NCBI GenBank assembly: GCA_038025085.1
Contig: CM076151.1
Location: forward strand, 10,297,001 to 10,361,000
Length of the DNA: 64,000 nucleotides
Origin: Tetragonia tetragonoides
Taxonomy: Eukaryota > Streptophyta > Magnoliopsida > Caryophyllales > Aizoaceae
Reading direction: 5' to 3'
The notes beneath the pieces were generated by a model, which did not search any database, was not told the DNA's origin, and saw only the letters and a list, made by a program, of their open reading frames with translations. Shown here in pieces: positions 32,308-43,500 of this stretch (its first letter is position 1; the number at the start of each line of letters is the position of its first letter). A program made the translations under genes and the position numbers.

Positions 32308-34943
32308 GAAGATATCCTAATGTCAAAGATGGATGATAATGCTTGTTTCTGGCTTTAGGAACTCGGTATTGTGTTTGTTTAATTAGTTTAACATTATTAG
32401 CAATAATCAATACAAATACAGTTACTTTGTTGAATATAATCTTGATGAATCTTGAATCTGGATGAGTTAGTAATATGGCTCGGTACACAAATTGCAAACA
32501 CTTTTTTATTTTGTTGTTCTTGTACGTATATTAACCTTAGCTTTTGGTTGAATTATTATTTTTTGATTATAAGTGTGTTCAATTAGTTTGATTAATATTA
32601 GAATAGCAATAGCCAATAACACACGTACGATGTCAAACTGCTTCTTGATGAGTTTCTTGAACTAATCGTGATGAATCTTGATGTCTATTATTGCATTATC
32701 TTTTTACGTTTGGTTGAATTTAATTTGATTATCTAATAGTAGTACACTACTTGTTTCTTTTCTTTTTCATTTACTATTGTGATTTTTTTCTACGTGTATT
32801 ATTTTCTTATATGATTATACATTTTCTACATTGATATTAAATATCGCACTCCATTTTAAACAATACCGCACACTTAAAGTTAACTTTTCAAAATATCCTT
32901 ATGACTAAAATTAAAAATAAAATAAAATAAAATAATAATAATAAAAAAAACATCACTAGTCCACTGCACATCTCTGATCTCCCTCACCTGATAGTGTGAT
33001 ACGGTGATACTCCAACACCGACACACCACCACACCCACCAACCACACAGACAAGAGACAACACACTCACTCGTCCCCCTCCTCACTGGTCCCTCCACCGG
33101 CACACCCACCATTCACGACCCCCTCTCCATATAGGAATTGCATCTCAAAGAAACAAACAAATAATAATCTAATCAAAATCCCAAATGAAGATGAAATCAT
33201 CATATGATCAATATTAGTATTCAGAACATCAAGAGAGAGAAAAAGAAGAAAAGTAGTACTCCCTATTCCCTAGAAAATAGAAATGAGCAAATAAGAGAAA
33301 GAGAGACAATAGGAATTGAAATAATTAAAGAGAAAAAATCAAAGTTTGTCATTTACTCAAGAAACTTGCGAAAGGTTTTCACTTATCAATCATGACTTGT
33401 CAATAAGAATTTAGAAATTGGTACCATTTGAGTGACCATGTTAGTTATTCTCTAAGAAGCCCAGAAATGGAAGAAAGACAGACCAGTAAACTTGAATTGG
33501 TGGGGTGCGGCAGGCCCCACCATTACATATTTACATTGCAAAGGCTGTGTAATTTTGCCGGATAAGAAAAGGTGCGCCTGAATTAAGCGCATCACTATGA
33601 GACCTGCGCCTCAATTGGGCGCAGGACTATGCAATATGCGCATGATTTGGGCGCAGGACTATGCAATATGCGCATGATTTGGGCGCAGGACTATGCAATA
33701 TGTTTAGGTGCGGGGGAAAAGAACAAGGGGCTAAAATTAAAAAAGGTGCGATATTGTTTAAAAAAAAGTGCGGTATTAATGCGAACTGTTAATTATACAT
33801 ATATAAGAGAAAGTAAATCTTAGCTTGCATACATTTGGTGTATTGTATCACCATATATATTTACGCAAGACTTCGTGATAAAGTGATGGATTTAAGTTCA
33901 CATCTGCAAACATATATCAATAATATATATAACCAATATCCTTATATCATCAACAAACAAATCTAATGAAATTTTCTTTATAGAATACAATCATAATCAA
34001 GCGATCGCGATAAGTGAAATACTCCTATAATTTAAAAGCTTTAAATAATACGAAAGAGATTAATTTAAACCGTTGGGTTGGTTAATATGGATAGGTTGGC
34101 AAACGGGTTGGACGGATCGGATTAAATACGGGTCGGGTTAAATACGGGTTATTATCGAGTTTGGTTTTAAATTACCCAACGGGTTTGACAAATGTTGTCT
34201 CACAACCTTTTAGTTAAGGTCGAGTCAAATAAATCAGGTCATTTCGGATCTGAACATTTTCAGGTCGGGTTTGGTTCGGTCAGTTTTTACCAATTCTGAA
34301 TGTGAACGTTCTATTCAAATATATGAACTCCGGCAAGTCTTCAAAATCAAAATTCTCTTAACTTTTAGTTTTTTTTGCTCTGAACGGATAAATAAAAGAA
34401 AATAAAAGTGTCTAACATGTCGGATTTTGACCCATAACATCAAGACGTGCACATAGTTTGATCATATAATCTTATTAAGGTAAGGTTATATTGGCGTTGA
34501 AAAGCTTATAACAAATTAAAGGTTATCCAAAAGCATAAGAATAAATGCATTTTGCCAAACACAAAAACTTTTATAAAACGATTTTTTGATAAGTTTTTGG
34601 TGAGACGCGGATTAGTTTTCGATAAAATAAGGGTCAGTGTTAATTATAAGTAATCCCTACAGTTCCAAATAGTAATCCTATTGTTATATGAGTTAGTCTC
34701 ACACAATACTTATGAGTTAAAATACAAAAATTAGTCATTTTCTTAGCTTATTTACGCACATTTAAGTTGTTTCCATCATCATTGGTTTTTTATACCGTGA
34801 GGGGTAGACATAATGTAAGCTACTTATCTAAGGAAAGTCGGGAACCCACACTTTGGTCGAACTCACTTGAGCAACGGTCAAAATATGCCATAAAAACACC
34901 TCTATGTTTTATTAAAAGAAATTAAGTACTCGTAGAAGACAAG
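32308..34943. other. Gene-poor DNA with tandem repeats
   Basis: No gene is supported. A C/A-rich stretch lies at 32955-33130. A 32-base tandem repeat is at 33617-33702. A GGGTCGGGT/GGATCGG-rich tract at about 34075-34280 begins TAGGTTGGCAAACGGGTTGG, like the hAT end at 34944, but has no clear right end. The rest is AT-rich. Confidence 0.55.
33617..33702. repeat. 32-bp tandem repeat, about 2.7 copies
   Basis: The unit begins GGGCGCAGGACTATGCAATA and ends GCGCATGATTT. Copies start at 33617, 33649 and 33681 (the last partial) and are identical. A related GCGCCTGAATTAAGCGCATC precedes them at about 33575. Confidence 0.9.
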
Positions 34944-35427
34944 TAGGCCTGGCAAACAGATTAGGTCGGGTGGGGTTTGGGTTCAACCCAATTAACCTGT
35001 TTTTTAAATGGGTTAAAAATTTCAACCCTAATCCAACCCATTTAATAAACAGGTCAATCAGGTCGATCCGTTTAAACCATTTAACTAATTTATTATAAGT
35101 AAAAAAATGGTAATAACTTGATTTAAAGGGGATATATACCCTCAAATTTCTATAGTAAGTAGATATATACAAAACAAACTATTGAATTAAGCAAAAATTA
35201 TACTTTTAATTAACTATTAATTATTTGGCTTATAAATATTTATTTGATTTCAAAAATAAAGTTGACATAGATAAGTAAACAGGTTGAACATGTTATTTTC
35301 GGGTTGAAAATTTTCTACCTTAACCTAAACCATTTAATAAACAGGTTGAAAAACTCAATCCTAACCCACTTTTTTCAGATTAAGTTCAGGTCGGATTGTC
35401 GAGTCGGGTCAGTTTTTGTCAGACCTA
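34944..35427. mobile_element. Non-autonomous hAT element 1
   Basis: Termini are TAGGCCTGGCAAAC on the left and, as complement, TAGGTCTGACAAAA on the right. The 8-base duplication AAGACAAG flanks it exactly (34936-34943 and 35428-35435), the hallmark of hAT transposition. It is 484 bases. Both subterminal regions hold GGTCGGGT/AACAGGTT repeats, which in hAT elements serve as transposase-binding sites. Its open frames are not conserved. Confidence 0.9.
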
Positions 35428-35661
35428 AAGACAAGTATGGCTAAAAGTTTCATCTTGCTCGTTACACAAATTGCAAACAAGATTACAAGCCAATTAAGCC
35501 CCATTGAACCAATCTATCAGCAGCACGAAGTGATCTGTTTTGGTAAGCCAGCCATAAAAAATAAAGATGTCGTTTGGTGATCCTACATTGTTACAATAAT
35601 TTACACACAAATCACCTAAAATCAACCTTCCCAAAATGTCCTCTCAGTTCAATATTGTAGC

Positions 35662-36482
35662 TAGGGCTGCACATCAACCGGTTGGAATCGATTTTTTTGA
35701 CTGAACCGAACCGGTCATAACCAGATCTAGAGGTCCAGTCGTCGGTTCGCGTTTTGGGCTTGGCCGGTCTTCGGTTTAGTCCGGTCAAAAATCGATGATC
35801 ACCGGTTATGACCGGATTGAACCGAAACTGTTTTTTTTTTAATTTAAGTATTTGACCTACGGCGCTCTCTCTCTCTCTCTCTCACCAAAACCACGACTTT
35901 CATAGCCCAGGCCCCAGAGTCACCAATCACCACCGATGACCCTCCCTCCACCGTCTCCAGTCGCCGTCGGGGACTCATCTCCACTAGGTACGCCTCCTCT
36001 CCTCTCTCTATTGTCTGTTGTCTGGTCTTTTTCTATCTCTCTTCTCAATTTTAATTATCAAAAGAACAAAATCAAACCAATAATGATCTTTTCAAAGTCT
36101 AAAATTCTTCTCATCTTCTTAATTTTTCGTGTTCAATATTCTTTTTCATAGAATTATACTAAGTCGATTTGATTAATTATTTGTATGGTTTTGTTTATGT
36201 GTCATACTGTTTTTTTTTTTTTTGGTAATCAATTGAATGCCTTATTGTTTTGTTGGTTTTGTGTATCAGTGTGCAGCAGCAAGCTAGCAAGCGCCCAGCA
36301 AACCAAAAAAAAAGAAGAGAAAAAAGTGACAGCTGGTCAAACCCGGTTATAAACCAAACCGGACGGTTCGGTTCGATTAATTATCCGGCTCTGGCCGATT
36401 AGGACATCGGTTCCTATTTTCTTAATTTCCGGTTACCAATTCGGGACGGGCCGATACAGTTTTGAACTGGTGTGCAGCCCTA
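35662..36482. mobile_element. Non-autonomous hAT element 2
   Basis: Termini are TAGGGCTGCACATCAACCGG and, as complement of the right end, TAGGGCTGCACACCAGTTCA. The perfect 8-base duplication is ATTGTAGC (35654-35661 and 36483-36490). It is 821 bases. CCGGTT/AACCGG words fill both subterminal regions. The middle (about 35860-36330) contains a CT microsatellite and a GC-rich stretch (ACCACCGATGACCCTCCCTC) of different composition, possibly captured host DNA. No transposase. Confidence 0.92.
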
Positions 36483-37880
36483 ATTGTAGCAAAGCCAATA
36501 TTATTATTCATACGGCCCATGGCTAGCTTCGAAAATTTTCCCATTGTAGTTTCATTTTTTGATGTGTAATATAATAGACATATGGACTCGTGTAGGGGAT
36601 GGATTTAGCCTTTGAGTACCGAGAAAAAGTGACGATAGATATGGGATGCAAGGGCAGAATGGCCCCATTCAATTTTACATCTTGACAAATACGATCATTG
36701 ACTATAAATCTCGCAACAATATTGTGTGAAACTATATTTTACGTGAAAATTCATTACTTATTTTAACACTATCCATCATCGACCACAGTAATTATTTCTC
36801 CGTACTAATTTGTAGACACCTCAAAAGATGAGACAACTAATCAAGAAATTTAATGTTGCTCTATGTCCAATGCAAAAATGAAAATTTATTATGAAATTTC
36901 ATACCGCTCATATATGTTTTGCGCCTATTGTGGGTATTTCATTGTTTCTCACGCCTACCATTCATGAAACCTTCATTTCTACTTTATGAAACGAGGACAA
37001 CCTTTTTACCCGGAGTTGTTTTGATTTTTTGCGCCAAAGTTGACCGTTTGCACTCATTTTATGTAAAGATAAGTTAGTCCGTATAATCAGTCATGTACAT
37101 CATGCGAAATCACATTCAGTTACAAACTCTTGAAAATGTCATAAGACATACAAAAATATTTGCAGCTTTGCAAATCTATAAAGATTCCCTTTTTGTTTCA
37201 TAAAGAGTATTTTTTGCATTTAAACCTTGAAAAGAAACAAGAGAGAGACATGGAAATAGGCACATATGAACAAAAATCAAATGTAACTATCATTTACAGT
37301 TTACACATACTACTAATTTATCACATGCATTGAATACCATAAATTTAATGTCAAATGACATAATTAGTTCTATGGAACTCATGTGTATTAAAAAGAACTA
37401 AAAATAGAAAACTAATTAAAAATACAAGTAAATGTTATATATAGACAATCCGTGTATTGCACTGGGTTAGAAAAATTAGTTACCTATTATTTGGTATTTT
37501 GTTTGGTGTTATTTTGAACTTTACAGGTTAAAAACATCCTAATTTATCAAATTTGATTTGTTATGAAAAAAATGGCCGGCAATAATTCTAAATTGAATGG
37601 TAAAACAAAAAATAAACCATCAACGCCTCAACCAATATCCCAACTTTCAAGTATTGTCCCACTAAGAGTCCCATATCGTATGGAGTTAAGTCTCCTTCTA
37701 AATTTTGATGGTGTGGCATTAGAATTATTGAAAATAATGATTTCGGGTTTGTTTTTAATTACGCTAGAATTTCGTTTACCAAACTCTCCATTCCTCTTTG
37801 CATTTTATTTGGAAATTTATTGTCTTTTCACCTTTTGGAAAAAGCTCAACAATTTTCTACATTTAAAATTTGCACAACAA

Positions 37881-38545
37881 TTAGAGATCAATATGGGCAT
37901 TGACGTTAACTAAAATAGCAACTTGACAGAGGTAAGAACTCTTGCTAACTTGAGCTAAAACCTCAATTTCAGTATTTCCACTTATCATGTAACACCCTTG
38001 TCCAACGGAGTCAGTGGCACCAAGAACAACTTCCATGACAAAGATATGCTTTCTTGCATGCCCGTGATAAACTTTCCACGAGATCACCCATTCTACTACT
38101 TTTCTCAACAAAGCCTGCTTAATTGTGGAGTTTTGTAGGTCTAAACTTATGTCCACCATTTCCATTGGGGCCAAAAGTTTCACTATTTTTTGGCTTTGGA
38201 ATATATGGACTAAAGCAAAATGGCTCATAAAACTGTCAGCACTTCTTATTTATTGTGAAGTTGTCGATGGTTGTCGCACTTCGAATCTCGAGTCAAACGG
38301 AAACAGCCTCTCTGTAAGACCCTCACAGGGGTAAGACTGCGTACAACCGACTCCTCCTTACCCTGCCTAGGTGGGAGCCTCTTTGGAGGCACTGGGGTAA
38401 TGTTGTTGCTTGTTTGTATGTCTAAACTCTCTGAAAAGGAGATACATTGATCATGTACTGTGAATAGTACCATCAAACCATGTAAACTCTTCTCAAACCA
38501 CAATTTCCTCAAGATATTACACATTCTACGAGCAAAGTTTAAATT
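37881..38545 (-). other. Unrecognised coding-like segments, possible gene relic
   Basis: On the minus strand two stretches have protein-like composition. One is at about 38415-38545 (ARRMCNILRKLWFEKSLHGL, then FTVHDQCISFSESLD). The other is at 37881-38228 (LRKVVEWVISWKVYHGHARK, then IFVMEVVLGATDSVGQGC and NTEIEVLAQVSKSSYLC). A SINE-like sequence separates them. I cannot name the family. No start, splice pattern or stop makes a convincing gene, so it may be a decayed fragment or chance. Confidence 0.3.
38262..38420 (+). mobile_element. Au-like SINE, 5' part missing
   Basis: GGAAACAGCCTCTCTGTAAG and GGGTAAGACTGCGTACAACC, then CCTAGGTGGGAGCCTCTTTG and a TTGTTGCTTGTTTGT tail, match the body of the Au SINE class widespread in plants. 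A B-box-like ACTTCGAATCTC precedes them. The A box and 5' end are not recognisable, so it is partial or worn. Confidence 0.65.
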
Positions 38546-38622
38546 GGATTGTTCAATTATAAGTACTACCTCACCATGACATCAGAATCAAAGTTAGATA
38601 GACCATCATCATTGGAGCTAAC

Positions 38623-39020
38623 TAGGGCTGTTCATAAATGATCTCATCCGATGATCCGATCCGTGATCCATTTTTTCAGATCGGATATCCGATCCGATAC
38701 ATAACCTCGGATTTTGGATACGGATACGGATACGGATCGCTATTTTAGTATTTCGGATATCCGAAATATCCATTTTGCTTTTTTTTATTTATTTTTAATT
38801 CTGCATTTTAAAAAAAAAAAAACATTGAGAAATCATTAAAAAGTTGTTTTTTTTCAAAAATGGATCGGATCATGGATATCGGGTATCCGATCCGAAAAGT
38901 CGGATATCCGATGAACTTCGGATCGGATACGGATCGCATTTTGCCCGATCCGAAATTTCGGATACCCGAATTTTCGGATCGGATCGGATCGGATCCGTTA
39001 TTCGGTAATGAACAGCCCTA
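38623..39020. mobile_element. Non-autonomous hAT element 3
   Basis: Termini are TAGGGCTGTTCATAAATG and, as complement of the right end, TAGGGCTGTTCATTACCG. The perfect 8-base duplication is GAGCTAAC (38615-38622 and 39021-39028). It is 398 bases. The interior is almost entirely GGATCGGAT/ATCCGATCC repeats in both orientations, able to fold back on itself. It shares the TAGGGCTG terminus with element 2. Confidence 0.93.
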
Positions 39021-40592
39021 GAGCTAACTCTTGTGGGAATTGTTTCATACTTCTTGCTGAAGTTATTGGATTACGTAAAAGAGAATGAGAGGATAGAATT
39101 GAAGGTATAATATTTGAACTATTAAAGGAGATAATATAACAGTTATTAAATGTATTTTAGGATGTGACTTGTGCTTTAGAAATTTTAGAATATCTTGATC
39201 GATATCAATTAGGATCTACATTTATTTGAAAGTGTTGAAGCTTTTCACTGTTTTAGAGAAGCTAATTTCGTTGTGTACTTATTCGCAAATGTTGGCGAGA
39301 ATAAATTAGTTAATAGATACAAACGCGTTTGATAATTTTCTGATGAGGATTATCCTAATTTTGTTGCCTTTTCCACCAAAGACAAACACCCATGGCCATG
39401 GCATGAAATTTCAAAAACATTAGCACAAGTATCTCACAATGATTTCTAGTTAAACCATTATGTGAATATAGAGCTCGCTTAAATTGTAAGGTTTATAGGG
39501 TTGGTATTAGTAACATGAATTAAAATTTTATTTGCATCAATGTTTATTCCTTCTTTGACACATCAGATTAATAATTTATTTTATTATTATTTGAACTGGA
39601 ATGTGCAGAAAAAACTCATATATGGTCAATATATGGTTGGAACATAGAGTGACACACATAATACGACAATTAATACGTGTCAAAAAGTTTAAAAGAAGCT
39701 CATATCCTCAATTAATGCATAACCAGGCAGATATCATTAGTGATTACTTTCTATATTACGTGACTTTAATATATGGTTGAGAAATGGAGTGATACACATA
39801 AAATCAAATACATTTTGAGTTAAATAAAAAAAACTCATATCCTCAACTATCACATAACCAGACAGAAATCATCAATGATTACTTTCTATATCACGAAACT
39901 TTACGTAAATGTTCAATTCAGAGATCCCATGGATTTCTTGAAAACAGATTCACATTACTAAGGTTATGCCCTTTTTAGTTTCTCCGTTCAATTTTCCGTT
40001 TAGTTCACTCCAGTTTGAAACCATATTTTTCTTTTACATATTGCTATTGAATAGAAAAGTTATTTGAAAAGAACACACCTCGAACGCGAAATATAAATAA
40101 ATTATGTTTCACCTATTCGAGGACTCAAATTATCCTGATAATTATTATTGATTATAATTTTAACATTATAGTGGCTAGCCCTTTGTTACCAAAAAAAACC
40201 TAAATCCAATTGCAAAAACAAACATATATCTCCAAATACCCAAAATACCCTCACAAAGCCCAACAAATTTACCACAATCACCACTCCAAGATCTCATTCA
40301 CACATTGGGGTAATATCGTAAAATCTCTAAATTCAAGTTATTTATTTACCTCACCCCTCTCTCTCTCTCCGTCTTCCCCCCTTTCTTCCTGTCTCTTCTC
40401 CTCTGTCCTTTCACCTTCACCTTCGTCACTAAGCAATTTCTCTCCCTCTCTTTTATTTTTCCCTCCCTTTCTATCCACAACACAATTTCTCTCTCTCTCA
40501 TCGTTTTAGGGTTTATCATAATTTCCCCCCAAAATCGAATTCGAATCAGCAAACCCTCATACAAGTCAATTAATTTCTGGTTTCGATCTATA
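39021..40592. other. Upstream region of the PHD-acyltransferase gene
   Basis: A tandem duplication of about 140 bases lies at 39629-39905. Further on is a C/T-rich leader (about 40350-40550), typical of a plant 5' UTR, with TCTCTCTCTCTCCG. No other gene is seen. The promoter is presumably in the 40.0-40.35 kb stretch; no clear TATA box can be chosen. Confidence 0.55.
39629..39905. repeat. About 140-bp tandem duplication
   Basis: The two copies start near 39629 and 39769. Shared blocks are ATATATGGTTG, GAGTGAYACACATAA, ACTCATATCCTCAA, CATAACCAGRCAGA and TGATTACTTTCTATAT. Several substitutions and small indels separate them. Confidence 0.75.
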
Positions 40593-43500
40593 ATGGAAGA
40601 AGAAAAGGAGGAATTCGTGGTTCTATCAAAAGTACGGAGAGGCCATAAACGAGAGTTCGAGTTTGCAATTAGGGCACAGAACGAAATCGCGGGCTCTTTG
40701 GGCCGAACTCGAGCCCGACACGGCCTGATGAGTCCGGTTCACTGTTCTAATTCTCTCTCTGGTTCTTTGAAGAGAGAGAAAGTTGTGGTTCCGGAGAGTG
40801 AGGATGAGGAGATGAAGAGTGATGTGGTGGATATGTTTAGTGATGAAGAGAGTAATAACCATAGAGGGCAGCTTGTGGTTGAGAGTAAGAGGAGAGAGAA
40901 TTTGGATAATGTGGAAAATGTGAATGAAATTGATATGATTGAGAGTGAAAATGACCCTGTTGTAGTTGAAAATAATAGTAATGGTGGTGGTTGTAATGAG
41001 GATGAGAAGAATATTAAGATTAATATTAAGAAGGTGCCAACAAAGTTGAAGGAGCTTTTAGAGACGGGTTTATTGGAGGGTTTGTGTGTCAAGTATATTC
41101 GTGGAAAGGTAAAAAAAGAAAAGAGGGGTTTAATTGGTTATACGTTTTAGTTGTGTTAATTTTATTGGTTGCACAAAATTCTCAAATGAGACGGCCTAAT
41201 GTCATGAGTTGGTAAAAAAAGTGATACCCGTGAGCAAAAAGAAACTTTTGGCCGCCTCATGTCATGAGGTCGCCTCATAAGGGACTTGCTCTTTTATTTT
41301 TTATTTGATGTTTGATTGTTTGTTGTGATGGGTTTTTACTTTTTTTGTTGATAGTTTGTGATGAATGTTTTTTTTTTTTTTTTTTTTTTTTCAGAAACCA
41401 GTGGTGGGGAAGGGGCTTGCTGGGATTGTCAGAGGGACTGGCGTGTTGTGTTACTGTGATAATTGCAGAGGTGCTCAGGTAAGTGTGGAACATGTTTCAT
41501 TTTTTAAGTGTATTTGCTAATGTGATTACATTTCTATAGATGTGGATGAATTTGGAGGAGTTTCATTTTTGAGCAACTAATAACTTAAAATCAATGTTAA
41601 AGTAGAGATGGGTGGGTATTATTTTTGTCATTGGTAATCTTAAGGTTGTTTTGAGTTTGTGCATGGTGTCGTGAGTGTGAGAACTGTTGCCTTGATAGTT
41701 ATTACTCTTTTTTGTTTTTGTTTTTATTCCGTGGCTCACTAAAGGTGCTGGAAGCAGGTTGTTACGCCTATCCAGTTCGAGTTGCATGCAGCTAGTTTGA
41801 ATAAACGTCCAGCAGATTACATGTATCTAGAAAATGGAAAAACAATTCGGGATGTGTTAAATGCATGCAAGGGTGCAAACCAGGACTCTGTGGCAAGTAC
41901 AATCCTGAATGCTATTGGTGTATCATCGGTGGAGAAATCGTCGGTGAAGGAAACGGTGGTTTGTATTAATTGCAAAGGTAGTTTGGTGTCCTTCGACCCT
42001 ATGTTACTGACTTCACTTGTGTGGTGCAAAGATAGCAATTGAACTTTTGGCTCCTGTTTTCTACAGGCCCTATATCTGAAACTGCTGTTGTGAGAACAAC
42101 TTTGTTTTGTGGTTCATGCTCAGAAGTGAAAGCCTCCCCTACTACCCCTACTCAAGTGACTGCTACTAGTGAAAGGTATGCATTGTTTCCGATGAATTAA
42201 TGCGGGATTGTAATGGTTCTTTTACACTGGGCTGGTCATCAGTTTTGTTGTCTGTACTACAGTCTACATGCATGAATTGGAATGTTTGTGAATGAGGGTC
42301 ATTCCTCATTTTTATTGGATACTATCTGAGTTATGTTTAACTTCTATAAGTTCAATAGACTGTGAGATCAACTTGAAAGGCAGAAAATATGGGTCCTCCT
42401 TGGTGTATGTATTCAAAATTTCTGTTGAAATTGTCAAGGTCTGTTCTGTGTGTTGCATTACCAATGCACTATCCTCGTGGAGCCTTAACATCTCCTAATT
42501 CTTTGTTGCTTGAGACGTTGGCAAAGAGAAACTACTTCTAGGACTGTGGTGATTTTAACCAAAAGATCCCAAACTAGGAGCTCCAGTTACCTCTAGATAC
42601 GTACTTTCCACCATAATTAGATGAGAATCATAATGAGTGCAACTGTGCAAGATAAATAGTGGAGCCAGTATCGCTTGCCTCTGTTGAGATCTGTTTTTTA
42701 TCCAACTTATTTGGACCTTGTGCTCATGTCGACATCCCTGTCCACTATTTTACATTCTGAATTTGTTGTCGACTCTTCCATCATAGAACCATCTCTTTTG
42801 ATTTTGAGGACTCTGGAAGGGAACAAAGTTAGCTGTTTGAGCATCCATTCGTCCATAGCAGTGGTCCTTTGGACTCCAGTGGGCATAGTTGGCTCATCTG
42901 ATGGAATACAATTTCTTATTTCAAATGTCCAAGAGAGAAGGAGCAACCTAATATATTTTTTTGTTCTTCAATTAACCTTGAACATGATCAATCTTATCAG
43001 TCGTCTTTGAAAGAGGCGAAGCTTTTTGTTTATGCCTGGTATTAACTACGTATTGTTTCTAGCTACATGGCAGAATTTACTCTGGCTTCCTGAACTTGTT
43101 TTGGACTCTTCTTTATAGTAAAATCTATCCATTTAATTGTAAATGGACTTCTTTAACTTTCATTGTACTGATACATTGAGAATTGAGGTTGTATTCTAAT
43201 TAAACATCTAAAGAAAATTACTTCACTGTTTTAGTCGGAAGATGTGGTGTATATATTTATCTCTTTACCTTATGTAATTCTGATTCATCGACATTCACAC
43301 ATTGAATTGAAAATTTTATAGGCAAATTTAGCTAATGTTCTGTAGTGCTTTGATGCTGAATTTACTCGGTGTGCTACATCAATGTTTCAGTTCCAATAGT
43401 TCTGTTTCTCTACGGAAGTCATCTACCAGTTCGTCAAATAAAGGTCAGGGAAAGCTAACGCGAAAGTAAGTATTTCCTGTTGCTGTTGATTTTTTGCTAC

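Larger units (their letters stand above)
36483..38622. other. Gene-poor DNA with possible gene scraps and a SINE
   Basis: Mostly AT-rich without features. An open frame at 37563-37913 (plus) starts MKKMAGNNSKLNGKTK and has a hydrophobic second half; I do not recognise it. A coding-like minus-strand region and a SINE lie at 37881-38545 and are listed separately. Confidence 0.5.

Noticed and set aside
33617..33702. Could the regular 32-base repeats be a CRISPR array?
   Set aside because: The units are head-to-tail with no spacers, in a plant nuclear genome. It is a simple tandem repeat.
40739..41092. Minus-strand frame of 117 codons opposite exon 1 of the PHD gene
   Set aside because: It is a shadow of the acidic coding exon on the plus strand, Ser/Leu-rich because of complementary codons.
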